In this document: piece by piece, positions 27,862 through 36,205 of the stretch
How the letters are laid out: each line of letters starts with the position of its first letter
Position numbering within the stretch: position 1 is the stretch's first letter
Origin: Fictibacillus solisalsi
GTDB lineage: Bacteria > Bacillota > Bacilli > Bacillales > Fictibacillaceae
Reading direction: 5' to 3'
Assembly (NCBI RefSeq): GCF_900103485.1
Contig: NZ_FNHW01000001.1
Location: 2,377,057 to 2,441,056 of the forward strand
Length of the DNA: 64,000 nt
Made by a program: the position numbers and the translations under genes
Notes under the pieces: generated by a model
What the model was told of the DNA's origin: nothing
The model's input: the letters and a program-made list of their open reading frames with translations, nothing else
The model's database searches: none

Positions 27862-29931
27862 TTATACCTGGCGTGCCCAATGGCGGTGCTGGGCAACGGC
27901 TTGAATGAATTCATCGCTGTTTCCGCCTTGCAAAATCACGACACCATTTGCACCTGAGCTGGTTTCTACCCCAGCCGCCGCGAGAAGTTCTGTCCCTTCT
28001 GCTGAGGCACCTACAGCTTTATAGTGGCTGTATGCCTCATTCACAAACGTTGTCGCCTCTTTAATTCCTTTTAAGGTGCTGACACTGTCTGCTCCGCCTG
28101 CCACATATACGGCATCATACAGAACAGAATCACTGGTCAGCAACGTCTGATCCACCTGAAATTCCTCTCCTTGACTGCCCGAGATAGGAGCCAGTGTTTC
28201 ACTAATAATTTCAGAAGCAATTCCTGCATTTTTCAATGCATCCTGAAGTCCTTTTACTTCTTCTCCGTTAAATCCGTCTTCTGCCAGAATGGCTACTTTT
28301 CGGGTAGCTGGTATTTTTACCGTATTTACCTGGCTCAATGCTGGAGAAGACATGGTTTCATCGGATGGCTCAATCCCTTCCGGAGCTGTCACACCGATTC
28401 CTGCCGCCACCTGCTTGGCAAGTGCTGTATCCACATGACTGATCACCTCAACCACCTGTTGCTGAACACTTTTGCTTTTAACTTTTCCAAGCTCAAAACG
28501 GAAGGCTTTAATGATATGCTGTTTTTCCACATCAGACATACTGTTCCAGAAAAGTTTAGCCTGGCTGTAGTGGTCTTTAAAGCTTTCACTACGCTGTCGG
28601 ACCTTGCGCCCTTCTACTTTTTCCTGATAGTGAACATAGCCGCCTTCTTCTTCTGTTGCTGGCGCGGGATCATTATTGTCCAATGAATTTTTGTGATAAG
28701 CAACCGGTCCCTTGTTTATGGTCATGCGGTGCATGCCTTCGCGCTGATTGTTATGGAATGGACATACCGGACGATTAATCGGGATTTCGTGGAAGTTCGG
28801 GCCGCCCAATCGTGAAAGCTGGGTGTCCGTGTACGAGAACAATCGTCCTTGAAGAAGCGGATCGTTCGTAAAATCAATCCCTGGCACTACATGGCCCGGA
28901 TGGAATGCGACCTGTTCCGTTTCTGCAAAGTAATTATCCGGATTTTTGTTGAGCGTCATCTTCCCGACAATCTTCACTGGGACCAGCTCCTCCGGCCAAA
29001 CTTTCGTTGGGTCGAGCACATCAAAATTGAAGTTAAATTCATCCTTTTCTTCAATCATTTGCACGCCAAGCTCCCATTCCGGGTAATCGCCATTCTCGAT
29101 AGCCTCATAGAGATCCTGGCGGTGGAAATCAGGGTTTTTGCCGGCAAGGCGCTGGGCTTCATCCCATACCAGTGAATGGACGCCAAGCTTCGGCTTCCAG
29201 TGGAATTTAACAAAGCGCCCTTCGCCTTTTTCATTTACAAACCGGAATGTGTGTACACCGAAACCTTCCATCATCCGGTAGCTGCGCGGAATCGCACGGT
29301 CGGACATTGCCCACATCATCATATGAGCCGATTCGGTATTGTTGGCAATGAAATCCCAAAATGTATCATGGGCCGTGGATGCCTGTGGAATTTCATTGTG
29401 CTGCTCGGGCTTAAAAGAATGAACAAGATCTGGAAACTTCACTGCATCTTGAATAAAAAAGACTGGAATGTTGTTTCCGACAAGGTCATAGTTTCCTTCC
29501 TCGGTATAAAATTTTGTAGCAAATCCACGAACGTCGCGTACTGTATCTCCTGAACCGCGCGACCCTGCCACCGTTGAAAACCGGACGAAAACCGGTGTTT
29601 TTACGGATGGATCCTGCAAAAATCCTGCCTTTGTATATTCTTTCATGGATTCGTAGACTTCGAACTCTCCGTGTGCAGCATATCCTCTGGCATGGACAAT
29701 CCGCTCAGGAATCCGTTCATGGTCAAAGTGAGTCATTTTTTCACGAAAATGAAAGTCTTCCATTAAAGTAGGACCCCGCACACCCGCTTTTAACGAATGC
29801 TCGTCCTCGGAAACCTTGAGCCCCTGGTTGGTTGTAAGTTTCTTGCCTTTGTTGTTAACGCGGAATGCATCAAGCTGCTGATTTTTCTTGTTATCTGCTC
29901 CATTTTTGCTGGAATCGTTGGTATTGATAAT
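27862..29931 (-). CDS. katE: Large-subunit catalase KatE (HPII type)
   Basis: 689 residues if translation begins at ATT 29931. Homology to B. subtilis KatE runs well upstream of GTG 29781 (TTNQGLKVSEDEHSLKAGVR), yet the frame there has no ATG, GTG or TTG. AAGGAGG ends 5 nt before ATT 29931 and 8 nt before ATC 29928. Catalase core: distal His in HARGYAAHGEFE, Asn in GNNIPVFFIQD, haem-ligand Tyr in RLFSYTDTQ. The C-terminal 150 residues are the flavodoxin/GATase-like domain of large catalases. A sigma-B promoter precedes it, fitting general-stress control. Confidence 0.9.
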   Translation of the reverse strand: MINTNDSSKNGADNKKNQQLDAFRVNNKGKKLTTNQGLKVSEDEHSLKAGVRGPTLMEDFHFREKMTHFDHERIPERIVHARGYAAHGEFEVYESMKEYTKAGFLQDPSVKTPVFVRFSTVAGSRGSGDTVRDVRGFATKFYTEEGNYDLVGNNIPVFFIQDAVKFPDLVHSFKPEQHNEIPQASTAHDTFWDFIANNTESAHMMMWAMSDRAIPRSYRMMEGFGVHTFRFVNEKGEGRFVKFHWKPKLGVHSLVWDEAQRLAGKNPDFHRQDLYEAIENGDYPEWELGVQMIEEKDEFNFNFDVLDPTKVWPEELVPVKIVGKMTLNKNPDNYFAETEQVAFHPGHVVPGIDFTNDPLLQGRLFSYTDTQLSRLGGPNFHEIPINRPVCPFHNNQREGMHRMTINKGPVAYHKNSLDNNDPAPATEEEGGYVHYQEKVEGRKVRQRSESFKDHYSQAKLFWNSMSDVEKQHIIKAFRFELGKVKSKSVQQQVVEVISHVDTALAKQVAAGIGVTAPEGIEPSDETMSSPALSQVNTVKIPATRKVAILAEDGFNGEEVKGLQDALKNAGIASEIISETLAPISGSQGEEFQVDQTLLTSDSVLYDAVYVAGGADSVSTLKGIKEATTFVNEAYSHYKAVGASAEGTELLAAAGVETSSGANGVVILQGGNSDEFIQAVAQHRHWARQV

Positions 29932-29990
29932 GTTCTCCTCCTTTTTATTCGGTCAAATTTGATGATTGGGATTATGTACTACTCATAGAC

Positions 29991-30015
29991 GTACCCTTCA
30001 TGGCTGAAGTTAAAC
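29991..30015 (-). promoter_or_regulatory. Sigma-B promoter of katE
   Basis: Minus strand GTTTAA (30015-30010), 13-nt spacer, GGGTAC (29996-29991). This matches the sigma-B consensus GTTTAA-N12-14-GGGTAT at all but one base. B. subtilis katE is likewise sigma-B dependent. Confidence 0.8.
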
Positions 30016-30035
30016 TAGATGTTTAGCTTCCAAGC

Positions 30036-30075
30036 AAAAAAAGCCGGCTTACTCGTCATTCTGTAAGCCCGCCTT
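30036..30075 (-). terminator. Terminator of the molybdenum hydroxylase operon
   Basis: GGGCTTAC/GTAAGCC stem on the minus strand followed by TTTTTTT; its first arm overlaps the end of the iron-sulfur subunit gene. Confidence 0.8.
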
Positions 30076-30531
30076 ATCTTCCCGGTTTATTTTGAGCAGA
30101 GATTTTACCGCCTTCTCAATTTCCTGATACCCGGTACACCTGCAAATGTTAGAGCTTAAAAATTCTTTAATGGTGGAATCGTCCGCATTCGGATGCTTTT
30201 TCAGCAAACTGTTGATATTCATGATAAAGCCCGGCGTGCAATACCCGCACTGAAAGGCAAAATGTTCAATAAAGGCATGCTGAATGGGCGAATCCTTTAA
30301 CCCTTCAATTGTAAGTATCGTTTGGTTCACCCCTTCAACCCCAAGCATCAGGCACGATTTCATGGCAGTGCCGTTCACATTGACTGTACAGGCTCCGCAA
30401 TCGCCGTTCAGACAGCCCGGCTTTGCCCCAGTCAAACCAAGCTTTTCCCGGAGCACAAAAAGAAGTGTGTCTGATGGCCGAAACGCAACTTCTCTTTCTT
30501 CATCATTCACGGTTAATCGGGCTGAAATCAT
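30049..30531 (-). CDS. Xanthine dehydrogenase-type [2Fe-2S] subunit (PucE-like)
   Basis: 160 residues. First cluster CLNGDCGACTVNVNG with a fourth Cys at KSCLM; second cluster CGYCTPGF and CRCTGY. This two-cluster small subunit passes electrons from the Mo centre to FAD. It overlaps the FAD subunit gene by 4 bases and ends the operon. Confidence 0.92.
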   Translation of the reverse strand: MISARLTVNDEEREVAFRPSDTLLFVLREKLGLTGAKPGCLNGDCGACTVNVNGTAMKSCLMLGVEGVNQTILTIEGLKDSPIQHAFIEHFAFQCGYCTPGFIMNINSLLKKHPNADDSTIKEFLSSNICRCTGYQEIEKAVKSLLKINREDKAGLQNDE

Positions 30532-31364
30532 GGATGGTTCCCCTCCAGTTCCCTTAACATATCTTGAAGCATCTGTTCCAGAACGAACATCCGGTATCCG
30601 GAAGAACCTTCTACATCATCAAGCACTGGCTGCGGCACATGCCGAAGACCCTCTTGAATCCTGTCACCCAATGGACCACCTTGTTGAATGGCTTTTTCCA
30701 TTTCGAACGCCCGGAACGGAAATGGACAGAGACCGCTAATAGCTATCCTGGTTTCGTTTTCTGTTTTTATAACAGCGACCGTGATCAGCGGATAGCCTGT
30801 ATCCCATTGCTGTCTTCGTTTAACACACACATACGGCATCGTTAAAAAGCGCCGGTCCGTGTGCAGTTGAACGAGGAATTCTCCTTTTTGAAGCTTAAGT
30901 TTTTGATTGAAAAGCTGATGAATAGGCGCCTGCCTGAGTCCGCTTTTTCCTGCGATTACAGCATGGCTGTCAGTAAGCAAAAAAGGAAGCACGGCCTCGC
31001 GGTAAAAAATTTGTCCGCAAATATTTCCTCCCACCGTAATTTTATTTCTGGCCGTATGATCGGCAACCCCGCTTGCTGCTTTGCTTAACAATGGGAACAC
31101 ATTTTCTTCCTCAATTGCCGTTAAAGAGAGAGCAGATCCGACGATCAACCGCTGATCTTTTATGGTTAGCTCCTTGCATTCTCCAATGGCTTTAATGTCA
31201 ATAACCGCGTTTGTTTCCACAAGATTCAGGCGGCCCAGGGTAATAATTTCAGTTCCTCCAGAATAATAGACCGGATTCTTACCTTCACGTTCGAGCTGCT
31301 GAAAGAGCCGGACCCCCTCCCCCACGGTTTTGGGCAGGTAATAATCAAAATCATAAGGAAGCAT
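30528..31364 (-). CDS. Xanthine dehydrogenase-type FAD-binding subunit (PucC-like)
   Basis: 278 residues. FAD-binding pattern YYSGGTEIITLGRL and the second loop ARNKITVGGNICGQIFYREA match CoxM/PucC medium subunits. Overlaps the Mo subunit gene by 14 bases. Confidence 0.9.
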   Translation of the reverse strand: MLPYDFDYYLPKTVGEGVRLFQQLEREGKNPVYYSGGTEIITLGRLNLVETNAVIDIKAIGECKELTIKDQRLIVGSALSLTAIEEENVFPLLSKAASGVADHTARNKITVGGNICGQIFYREAVLPFLLTDSHAVIAGKSGLRQAPIHQLFNQKLKLQKGEFLVQLHTDRRFLTMPYVCVKRRQQWDTGYPLITVAVIKTENETRIAISGLCPFPFRAFEMEKAIQQGGPLGDRIQEGLRHVPQPVLDDVEGSSGYRMFVLEQMLQDMLRELEGNHP

Positions 31365-33687
31365 GGGAATGTCCTTCTTCTTGTTTCATTTTCCAGATCT
31401 TTTCCGGAATAAGGGGCAATTCGTTCAATTTCACACCCGCGGCCAGGGAAAGCGCGTTTCCAAGAGCAGCAGGCATCCCCAACAGACCATGTTCTCCAGC
31501 TCCTCTGGCGCCGTAAGCCGCATCAAGCTGTGGAGTTACAACAAATTCCACGTGATACCCTGGATGTTCCCCAAAACGGAGCGGCCTGTAGGTCCTTAAC
31601 TGTGGATTCAAAACCCTGCCCCACTTATCAAACACAAAGGTTTCCCTTCCTCCAAAGGCAAGCCCCATACTCATCGCCCCCATTACCTGTCCCCTTGCTG
31701 CTTTTTCATTTAAAACCGTTCCAATATCAATCGCTGAAAATGCACGGACGATTCTGTAGGTGAGATGTTTTTTGTCATATTCAATTTCGACGGCCTGGGC
31801 ACCGACCGACCATTCAGGTCCCGGCTTTCCTGCCCCCGTCTCTTTATCCAGATACGTAAGCCTTCTGAGGTTGTAATGTCCTCTTCCAATGATCTGGCCG
31901 CCAATACCGTTTCCGTTCGGATAAACATAGCCATAAGCTACATCTTTCACATCGACATGAGTTTCCGGTTCATCTCGTAAAAATACTTTTCCGTATCCTA
32001 CCTCCAAATCAGCGGCTTGAACCCGCAACACACACGAAGCAATGCTTTTTAACTGCGAAATCAAATCTTCAGCTGCCGATAGTACGGCGCGTCCCGCCAT
32101 AAACGTTCCCCGGCTGGCCACCGTTTTCCAATGTTCAGGTGTACTTTGTGTGTTTACTTTCATTTGGACATGAATCATCCGTATATCCATTTTTAGCCGT
32201 TCGGCCAAAATTTGTGCCAAAATCGTTTTTGTTCCTGTGCCAATTTCTATGACGCCAGAAATGAGGTTGATGCTTCCGTCAGGATTGAAGCTCAGGGTCA
32301 CTCCGGAACCTGCATCTGATTCAATCGTGGAGGTTTTCCATATACAGCTGACCCCTTTAACCCTTAGCTTATCGTTGCCGAGGTCCTGAATCATGCCCCT
32401 ATCCCAGTCAATCATTTTTTTTAAGCGATCAATGCATGCCGGTAAATTTCCTACATTGCTTTTATTCAGTTTCACTTGTGTCGGAGTGGTATCTCCCGGC
32501 CGGATCGCATTGATATACCTGAGCTGTAAACGGTCCATTCCAAGTTTATCAGCAAGCACATCCATAGTCCGTTCCACGGCGAACAGGAGCTCTGAATGGC
32601 TAAACCCTCGAAATGGAGCTGCATACGGATGATTTGTATAAACACAGAGTGAATCACACCATACATGATCAATATCATAGGGACCCGTACAGTCGACTGC
32701 TGCAGCGCGGTTTAAATCAGCACCTTTGTCAGAATACGCTCCTCCGTCAAATAAAAAAAGGAGCTCTGCCACCTGTATTTTCCCATCTCTGGTACTTCCG
32801 AGCTTCACGGTGGCATCCAGGCCTATATGGCATGGCGAAGTCAGCATATCTTGTTCCCTGATATTTAAAATCCGTACTTTTCGCCCTCCTACCGCCATGG
32901 ACGCGATAAAGGCAAGAAGTTCGAGCTGAATGGACGCCTTACCTCCATATGCACCTCCTACCAAGGGGGTTTCTACTATGATCTTCCCAATGTCCACGCC
33001 AAAGTATTCATGGATTAACCGTTTCACCATGAATGGCGCTTGTGATGATGTCATGATGTATACATTTCCATCAGGATGAATTTCAGCGGTTGAACACCTA
33101 GTTTCCATTGCCGCATGATCGGAGGGAGAAAATGAAAAGCGCTCTTCCACCACTACCTCTGACAGATTCCATCCTCTCTCCATGCTGCCTTTGCGGATTT
33201 TGGTCCGGTTGGCCACGTTGGTTCCCGGCTCAGGATACACCCGCTCTTCCTTTTTATAACTGCCGAGCTGTTCATGAACGAGTGGCGCGTTTGGGTTTAA
33301 GGCCTCTGTCGGTGAATGTACGACCGGCAATTGTTCGTATTCCACTTCAATCAATTCTGCTGCCCGTTTGGCCTGATGCGGAGTATCTGCCACCACAAGT
33401 ACGACAGCTTCTCCGTGATGTCTCACTTTATCTTTTGCCAGCACCGGACGGTCCCGAATTTCCTCACCGGTTAATGGAAAATGCTCGCCTGTTACAACGG
33501 CACGGACACCAAAAACCTCTTTGGCTTTTTCCGTATGAATACTCTTGATTACGGCATGGGCATAGGGACTTACAACAATTCTGGCATGGAGCGAGTCAGT
33601 TGCCGGATAATCCGCTGTATACCTGGCTGTTCCGGTGACTTTTTCCCATGCTTCTTTCCGAAACACACTTTTTCCGATCAACCCCAA
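31351..33687 (-). CDS. Xanthine dehydrogenase-type molybdopterin-binding subunit (PucD-like)
   Basis: 778 residues from TTG 33687 (GGAGGG upstream). GKSVFRKEAWEKVTGTARYT is the usual N-terminus. The Arg-bearing loop APFRGFSHSEL follows the xanthine dehydrogenase FRGFG type, not the CO dehydrogenase CoxL type, and the catalytic Glu lies in RGAGEHGLLG near the C-terminus. Probably a purine or aldehyde oxidising enzyme; the exact substrate cannot be told. Confidence 0.88.
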   Translation of the reverse strand: MGLIGKSVFRKEAWEKVTGTARYTADYPATDSLHARIVVSPYAHAVIKSIHTEKAKEVFGVRAVVTGEHFPLTGEEIRDRPVLAKDKVRHHGEAVVLVVADTPHQAKRAAELIEVEYEQLPVVHSPTEALNPNAPLVHEQLGSYKKEERVYPEPGTNVANRTKIRKGSMERGWNLSEVVVEERFSFSPSDHAAMETRCSTAEIHPDGNVYIMTSSQAPFMVKRLIHEYFGVDIGKIIVETPLVGGAYGGKASIQLELLAFIASMAVGGRKVRILNIREQDMLTSPCHIGLDATVKLGSTRDGKIQVAELLFLFDGGAYSDKGADLNRAAAVDCTGPYDIDHVWCDSLCVYTNHPYAAPFRGFSHSELLFAVERTMDVLADKLGMDRLQLRYINAIRPGDTTPTQVKLNKSNVGNLPACIDRLKKMIDWDRGMIQDLGNDKLRVKGVSCIWKTSTIESDAGSGVTLSFNPDGSINLISGVIEIGTGTKTILAQILAERLKMDIRMIHVQMKVNTQSTPEHWKTVASRGTFMAGRAVLSAAEDLISQLKSIASCVLRVQAADLEVGYGKVFLRDEPETHVDVKDVAYGYVYPNGNGIGGQIIGRGHYNLRRLTYLDKETGAGKPGPEWSVGAQAVEIEYDKKHLTYRIVRAFSAIDIGTVLNEKAARGQVMGAMSMGLAFGGRETFVFDKWGRVLNPQLRTYRPLRFGEHPGYHVEFVVTPQLDAAYGARGAGEHGLLGMPAALGNALSLAAGVKLNELPLIPEKIWKMKQEEGHSHASL

Positions 33688-33712
33688 TGCTACCCTCCCC
33701 TTTATCTGTTAC

Positions 33713-34693
33713 TTATATCTGCCGGCATGTTACTTGACGCGAAACTTTAATCATTTCGGCAAGGATGCTTACGGCTATTTCTTGAGGACCTCTCGAGCCG
33801 ATGGACAGACCCACAGGCGAATGAATAAAATCTGGCAGTTCTTTTGTTCCCAATAACCTTTCCGTACGCTCCTTCGGCCCCAGCACACCAACATAGAAAA
33901 GCGGTTCTTTCAGCAGACATGACAAAAAATCTTTATCTTTTTGAAAGTTATGAGACATTACTACGATAAAGTCCCGTTCATTTATCATACATAAATCACT
34001 TAAACCGTCCGATTCCAAACAGAAGGTCTCCACCGGAAATGAATAGTCCTCTTTGCACAAGAAAGCTGGCCGCCAATCAACCATCATGATCGTCCACCCT
34101 GTTTTATACGCCAGCTCAGCCACTGTTCTTCCATCAAACCCAGCACCAAATACGATCAATCGCGGTTTAGGTTCGTAAAGATGGGTATAAACCATTCCTT
34201 CATGGTCCATAAAATGAATACCGCTTGAAAACAAAGATGCCTGGTCCGTATCTTCCACTTTTATAAATTCATTGACTGTTGAGGGGTAGGGCATGAGAGA
34301 AATTTCTTTCCGGTGCAAAATCGACTTTCCCTTTTCCAGCATGGATTTCGCATAAAGGAGCTGACGCCTTAATTTATCATCGACCACCTCCAGCCAGACA
34401 TGCAGAACTCCATTGCAGCCGGCTCCCTGTCCCCAGGAAAGATCATCTTCCTCTTTCATGTTGTACATAACATATTGAGGGATACGATCTGCCGCAACTC
34501 TGCGGGCTCTTTCCATGAGATCAGCCTCTACGCAGCCTGCACTGATCATTCCCGCCTGGTTCTCTTCCCAGAAAAGCATCATCGCCCCTTCTTTCAGATA
34601 GGACGAACCTTCCACTTTAATTAACGTCGCTGCTACACACCCTGCTTTCAACTCATCCATCATAGAAATCAATTCATAAAAGCCAATCATCAT
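33713..34693 (-). CDS. XdhC/CoxI family molybdenum-cofactor sulfuration/insertion protein (PucA-like)
   Basis: 326 residues from ATG 34693; ATG 34690 is equally possible and GGGGGTG precedes both. N-terminal XdhC_CoxI domain (MLFWEENQAGMISAGCVEAD) and C-terminal Rossmann domain (RLIVFGAGFDGRTVAELAY, VVMSHNFQKD). Such proteins bind and sulfurate the Mo cofactor before insertion. First gene of the operon. The MobA-like pucB of B. subtilis is not present beside it. Confidence 0.88.
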   Translation of the reverse strand: MMIGFYELISMMDELKAGCVAATLIKVEGSSYLKEGAMMLFWEENQAGMISAGCVEADLMERARRVAADRIPQYVMYNMKEEDDLSWGQGAGCNGVLHVWLEVVDDKLRRQLLYAKSMLEKGKSILHRKEISLMPYPSTVNEFIKVEDTDQASLFSSGIHFMDHEGMVYTHLYEPKPRLIVFGAGFDGRTVAELAYKTGWTIMMVDWRPAFLCKEDYSFPVETFCLESDGLSDLCMINERDFIVVMSHNFQKDKDFLSCLLKEPLFYVGVLGPKERTERLLGTKELPDFIHSPVGLSIGSRGPQEIAVSILAEMIKVSRQVTCRQI

Positions 34694-34840
34694 GTTCACC
34701 CCCAGATGGTGCCGAGTCCATCCCTTCTTTCCATCAATGCAAATCGCCCATCAACACAATATATTCAGAGGATGACCCTGGTTAGAATACCGGATTTCAC
34801 ATGGTCATAAAAAGTTAACAATTGCTCATGAAAAAGTGTG

Positions 34841-34869
34841 TTGACATCACTATTCCAGGCGTATACAAT
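34841..34869 (+). promoter_or_regulatory. Sigma-A promoter of the Mn riboswitch transcript
   Basis: TTGACA (34841-34846), 17-nt spacer, TACAAT (34864-34869). Start point near 34876. Confidence 0.85.
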
Positions 34870-34930
34870 GGGTATCGAATCGATGAAGTGATGTACTAAA
34901 ACGACTATTAAATTGATATAAATTTGAAAC

Positions 34931-35024
34931 TCCAAAGGGGAGTAGCTGACAGTTATGTCGACATCCCGTGATTGTTTGATCACCGGCTTAACTGGCAACA
35001 TCTAGTTGTAGCGAGACCTTTGCC
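34931..35024 (+). ncRNA. yybP-ykoY manganese riboswitch aptamer
   Basis: AAAGGGGAGTAGC (34934-34946) and TAGCGAGACCTTTGCC (35009-35024) are the conserved 5-prime and 3-prime halves of the yybP-ykoY element, with a variable region containing CACCGGC between them. The aptamer senses Mn2+ in this RNA family. It lies between a consensus promoter and a terminator in front of a Spo0M-like gene. Confidence 0.92.
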
Positions 35025-35028
35025 ACCT

Positions 35029-35087
35029 GGTAAAGGTCTTTGTAGATGTTAAAACCTTTACCAGGATATACAGGTAAAGGTTTTTTA
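35029..35087 (+). terminator. Riboswitch expression platform: antiterminator/terminator
   Basis: Four segments can pair in two ways. A is GACCTTTGCC (35015-35024), B is GGTAAAGGTC (35029-35038), C is AACCTTTACC (35053-35062), D is GGTAAAGGTT (35073-35082) followed by TTTTTT. Without ligand A:B and C:D form and C:D terminates; with Mn2+ the aptamer holds A, so B:C forms and transcription continues. This predicts a Mn-on switch. Confidence 0.88.
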
Positions 35088-35140
35088 CTTGAACAATCAC
35101 TTTCTTCAATTGGCTATTATCAACTGGAGGTCTGATCGCC

Positions 35141-35527
35141 GTGTTAAAAAAATGTATGAGCTTCTTCAAGCTCGGGCAGGCAAGTATAGATTTAGTACTG
35201 GATTCTAACGAGCTGAAGCCCGGTCAAAATGTAAATGGCTACTTTCGCTTGAAAGGCAAATGGATGAAGCAGATTATTAAAAGGCTCGAGTGTGACCTTA
35301 TCCTTCATAACACCGAAGATAAAACGGAACACATGATTGAGTCTGTCACCACCATCTACATGTCCAAAGAGCTCGCCTCCGATGGCAGTATCGAAATTCC
35401 ACTCACGTACCAACTGCCAGAGAATCTTCTATCCTCCTCATCAACGGTCTCCTACCGTTTTCAAACAAGACTCATCTGTGACAACATGCGTTGTGTGGAT
35501 CACGATGAAATTACAATATGCAGCTAA
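35141..35527 (+). CDS. Spo0M-like (arrestin-fold) protein, half-length
   Basis: 128 residues; GTG 35141 is 10 nt after GGAGG, whereas ATG 35156 is 25 nt away. FKLGQASIDLVLDSNELKPG and MIESVTTIYMSKE, IEIPLTYQLPENL fit the N-terminal arrestin-like half of Spo0M, which is about twice as long. Spo0M influences sporulation entry and cell shape in B. subtilis. Placement behind a Mn riboswitch is unusual for this family. Confidence 0.78.
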   Translation: MLKKCMSFFKLGQASIDLVLDSNELKPGQNVNGYFRLKGKWMKQIIKRLECDLILHNTEDKTEHMIESVTTIYMSKELASDGSIEIPLTYQLPENLLSSSSTVSYRFQTRLICDNMRCVDHDEITICS

Positions 35528-35534
35528 ATTAAAA

Positions 35535-35573
35535 AACCCAATCGGTTATCCGATTGGGTTTCGTTTGTTTATT
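35535..35573. terminator. Bidirectional terminator
   Basis: AACCCAATCGG, loop TTAT, CCGATTGGGTT. T-rich in both directions, closing the Spo0M-like transcript and the facing zinc-ribbon gene, whose last codons overlap its edge. Confidence 0.85.
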
Positions 35574-35673
35574 TTCTTTTCATTCTCATTCCGCATTTGC
35601 AGCGGACACTGTGTTTTAATTGTTTAATTTCACTGTGGCATCGTGGACATTCAGCCGGAACAGGTACATTCAT
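35569..35673 (-). CDS. Small zinc-ribbon-like protein
   Basis: 34 residues: begins MNVPVPAECPRCHSEIKQLK, ends CKCGMRMKRK. Two knuckles CPRC and CKC are spaced 18 residues apart, as in minimal zinc ribbons. It starts 15 bases after the stop of the PerR/Fur-like gene on the same strand and ends at a strong terminator, so it should share that transcript. The site AGCGAGG lies 8 nt before ATG. Function unknown. Confidence 0.65.
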   Translation of the reverse strand: MNVPVPAECPRCHSEIKQLKHSVRCKCGMRMKRK

Positions 35674-35687
35674 GCAAAAACCTCGCT

Positions 35688-36065
35688 TTATTCGTTATTT
35701 TTTCTACTACATTCCTGACATAGGCCGTAAAACTCGAGCGTGTGACGGTTTACTTTAAAATGCGCCACCTGGGCGGCTGCGTACTCCACTTCATTCAGTA
35801 AAGGATAATTAAAATCTGCAATTCGCTGGCACGATTCACAGATTACATGGTAATGCCGGGAATTAGCCAGTTCATATTTACTGCATGAACTTCCAAATGA
35901 AAGCTCGTTAATGAGCTTAAGCTCTGCAAAATATTTCAAATTATTATAAACGGTAGCCAGAGTAATGAATGACGGGAGTTCCCTGTGAATTTCCTCAGCA
36001 GTTAAATGGCGGTTCATTGATATGATGGTTTTCAGGATCAGTACACGCTGAGGGGTGATCCGCAT
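35688..36065 (-). CDS. PerR/Fur family regulator with N-terminus in another frame
   Basis: 125 residues from ATG 36065, beginning at MRITPQRVLILKTI, so the first helix of the winged-helix domain (about 20 residues) is missing and no ribosome-binding site precedes it. The missing part is encoded upstream in a different frame from GTG 36103 (MDAEQVAKTKLKKCG, with AAAGGG 9 nt before). Zinc-site pairs CESC and CQEC and ligands HYH and ADF are kept; Glu sits where PerR has Asp85. It lies downstream of katA. Either a pseudogene, a frameshift-expressed regulator, or a base error. Confidence 0.8.
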   Translation of the reverse strand: MRITPQRVLILKTIISMNRHLTAEEIHRELPSFITLATVYNNLKYFAELKLINELSFGSSCSKYELANSRHYHVICESCQRIADFNYPLLNEVEYAAAQVAHFKVNRHTLEFYGLCQECSRKNNE

Positions 36066-36205
36066 TTTTTCAGCTTGGTTTTCGCTACTTGTTCCGCATC
36101 CACGATCAACATCCCTTTAAACATTTTTAAATACGCACCTGTACGTAGTATATTGCCATACGTACTACGCGCACATCAATTGAGAAAATCATTTGTAAAT
36201 GAGAA

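Noticed and set aside
32393-33856. Several plus-strand frames over the molybdenum subunit gene
   Set aside because: All are opposite-strand shadows of a clear 778-residue enzyme.
34765-35001. 78-codon minus-strand frame opposite the riboswitch
   Set aside because: It lies over the promoter and Mn aptamer; no homology pattern.
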